From assembly GCA_964598995.1 (NCBI GenBank), contig CAZRDR010000081.1:1-12504 (forward strand): a stretch of 12,504 nucleotides of DNA, given 5' to 3'. Made by a program: the position numbers and the translations under genes. The notes beneath the pieces are model-generated. The model saw only the letters and a program-made list of their open reading frames with translations, was not told where the DNA came from and made no database searches. This DNA comes from JACROF01 sp964598995 (GTDB taxonomy: Bacteria; Patescibacteriota; Microgenomatia; Levybacterales; UBA12049). Of the stretch, positions 11,871-12,504 are shown piece after piece. Each line of letters starts with the position of its first letter. The stretch's first letter is position 1.

Positions 11871-11924
11871 GAAACACATGTTTGCTTTCGTAAAACTGCG
11901 TTTTACTTTTTGCAACATGGTTTC
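11871..11924 (+). terminator. Nested hairpin with T-run after tRNA-Ser(CGA)
   Basis: Inner stem GTAAAAC-TGC-GTTTTAC (11890-11906) is perfect and followed by TTTTT (11907-11911), a Rho-independent terminator form with an AT-rich stem. An outer arm GAAACACATGTTTGC (11871-11885) pairs with GCAACATGGTTTC (11912-11924) apart from two single-base bulges, so the whole 54 nt can form one long stem. The outer pairing would hide the U-tract, so the two forms may compete. Confidence 0.6.
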
Positions 11925-11930
11925 TCCTCT

Positions 11931-11951
11931 TACCATTGCTTTGCAATGGTA
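11931..11951 (+). other. Perfect 9-bp hairpin before tRNA-Arg(CCG)
   Basis: TACCATTGC (11931-11939), loop TTT, GCAATGGTA (11943-11951), with the flanks CT-rich on the left and AG-rich on the right able to add a few pairs. No T-run follows on either strand, so a terminator is unlikely. It ends 14 nt before tRNA-Arg(CCG) and may be a processing signal or a small repeat element. Confidence 0.6.
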
Positions 11952-11965
11952 GGGAGATCCGGTAG

Positions 11966-12039
11966 GTCCCCGTAGCTCAGTTGGATAGAGCATCAGATTC
12001 CGGATCTGAGGGTCGGAGGTTCAAATCCTCTCGGGGATA
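11966..12039 (+). tRNA. tRNA-Arg(CCG)
   Basis: 74 nt. Acceptor GTCCCCG pairs with CGGGGAT (G1-U72 wobble), then A73; no encoded CCA. Anticodon stem TCAGA/TCTGA with loop TTCCGGA, anticodon CCG at 12000-12002. T-arm GGAGG/CCTCT with loop TTCAAAT. It reads CGG and complements tRNA-Arg(GCG) in this window. The Nudix gene starts 18 nt after it on the same strand. Confidence 0.95.
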
Positions 12040-12057
12040 CTATAACAAGATAAAACT

Positions 12058-12489
12058 ATGAAATTTGAATTTTCAGCCGGTGGCGTAGTTTATAAAAAAG
12101 AAAATAACGAGACTTTTATTCTCGTGGCGCAGCATTCGCAGCATCATGGGTGGGTTTTCCCTAAGGGACTTATTGGGGACAAAACTGAAGGAGAGACGAA
12201 AGAGAGTACTGCCGTAAGAGAGGTAAAAGAGGAGACCGGGGTGGATGCTGAGATCGAGCGAGCGTTAACACCTGAAACCTATTGGTATGTTTTTGAAGGT
12301 CAGAAAATTAAAAAAACAGTTTATTACTTTATCATGCACGCAACAGGTGGAGATATCACTAAGCATGATTTTGAGATGGAAAATGTCGAATGGATAACGC
12401 CAGCAGAAGTAGCAAGTAGATTAACCTATGAATCTGATAAAAAAGTCTGGCAAGAAGCACAAAAATATTTGCTAAGAGCTAAGAGCTAA
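12058..12489 (+). CDS. Nudix hydrolase (MutT/Ap4A-hydrolase-like)
   Basis: 143 residues, a usual length for a single Nudix domain. The Nudix box is intact at residues 40-62: G40, E46, then REVKEETGV (54-62), giving the metal-binding REUxEExGU helix. WVFPKG (32-37) just before it resembles the W-x-FPKG segment of diadenosine tetraphosphate hydrolases and diphosphoinositol-type enzymes. ETYWYVF and KKTVYYFIM further on are the expected beta strands. It would cleave a nucleoside diphosphate linked to another group, releasing phosphate or nucleotide in the cytoplasm; the substrate is not determined. No separate promoter is obvious in the 18 nt after tRNA-Arg(CCG), so it may be transcribed with the tRNA. 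Its last five codons (LRAKS) and stop lie inside a 7-bp tandem repeat. Confidence 0.92.
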   Translation: MKFEFSAGGVVYKKENNETFILVAQHSQHHGWVFPKGLIGDKTEGETKESTAVREVKEETGVDAEIERALTPETYWYVFEGQKIKKTVYYFIMHATGGDITKHDFEMENVEWITPAEVASRLTYESDKKVWQEAQKYLLRAKS

Positions 12490-12504
12490 GAGCTAAGAGC
12501 TAAG
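12471..12504 (+). repeat. Heptanucleotide tandem repeat GCTAAGA, running off the right edge
   Basis: Nearly five perfect units of GCTAAGA in 34 bp up to the last base. A 7-bp unit changes the reading frame with each unit gained or lost, and it already supplies the stop codon of the Nudix gene. The full length is not visible. Confidence 0.9.

Noticed and set aside
11754..11993. Open reading frame on the minus strand over tRNA-Ser(CGA) and the start of tRNA-Arg(CCG)
   Set aside because: Its GGRFELP and ALNHYATPP strings are antisense tRNA-Ser; no promoter or independent coding signal.
1..12504. CRISPR array, insertion sequence or transposase
   Set aside because: No regularly spaced repeats of CRISPR length and no transposase-like protein were found; repeats present are short or tRNA-derived.
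1..12504. UGA recoding as in Gracilibacteria/SR1
   Set aside because: TGA is used as a plain stop at 7489-7491 (followed by TAA) and long genes have no internal TGA at glycine positions.

Overview
The window looks like a chromosomal piece of a member of the Patescibacteria (Candidate Phyla Radiation), possibly the Microgenomates group; the finer placement is weak. The main reasons are a tandem array of small two-helix proteins with the [W/Y]xGI[K/Q]WI(T/I)SGGDK signature of the 'type IV secretion system pilin' family, an ATPase joined to an OmpR-type winged helix, and a set of large proteins I recognise only as CPR-type hypotheticals. All chosen starts are ATG, almost none has a Shine-Dalgarno sequence, and UGA is a normal stop (4657-7491 ends TGA-TAA on the plus strand), which argues against the UGA-recoded Gracilibacteria/Absconditabacteria.

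Layout. Positions 1-3186 (minus strand) hold six consecutive genes with the same pilin-type domain: one cut by the left edge, four small ones, and a 385-residue protein in which a secreted, cysteine-rich, Ig-like head is fused to a C-terminal pilin domain. Divergently, 3256-4575 encodes a P-loop ATPase with a DNA-binding winged helix, and 4657-7491 a 944-residue soluble protein of unknown function. Convergent with that, 7506-9515 (minus) encodes a 669-residue polytopic protein that resembles VirB6/TrbL channel components. I read 1-9515 as part of one locus for a type IV secretion-like or pilus-like envelope machine, with the ATPase/winged-helix protein as its probable local regulator. The energising ATPases (VirB4/VirB11/VirD4 types) are not in the window.

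Positions 9601-12504 are a tRNA-rich segment: tRNA-Ser(UGA), a two-helix membrane protein, tRNA-Arg(GCG), a GT-C-type membrane glycosyltransferase on the opposite strand, tRNA-Ser(CGA), tRNA-Arg(CCG) and a Nudix hydrolase. A 7-bp tandem repeat runs off the right edge.

The most unusual signals are these. (1) The tRNA-Ser(UGA) gene has two 3' ends, 67 bp apart; the first has a damaged T-arm, and removing the 67 nt restores a canonical T-loop. (2) Five genes have a -10-like hexamer exactly 6 nt before the ATG, which implies leaderless mRNAs. (3) The heptamer ATGCCTA/TAGGCAT occurs three times in the divergent control region between the fusion pilin and the ATPase regulator. (4) The pilin array shows paired cysteines and one gene with a large ectodomain.
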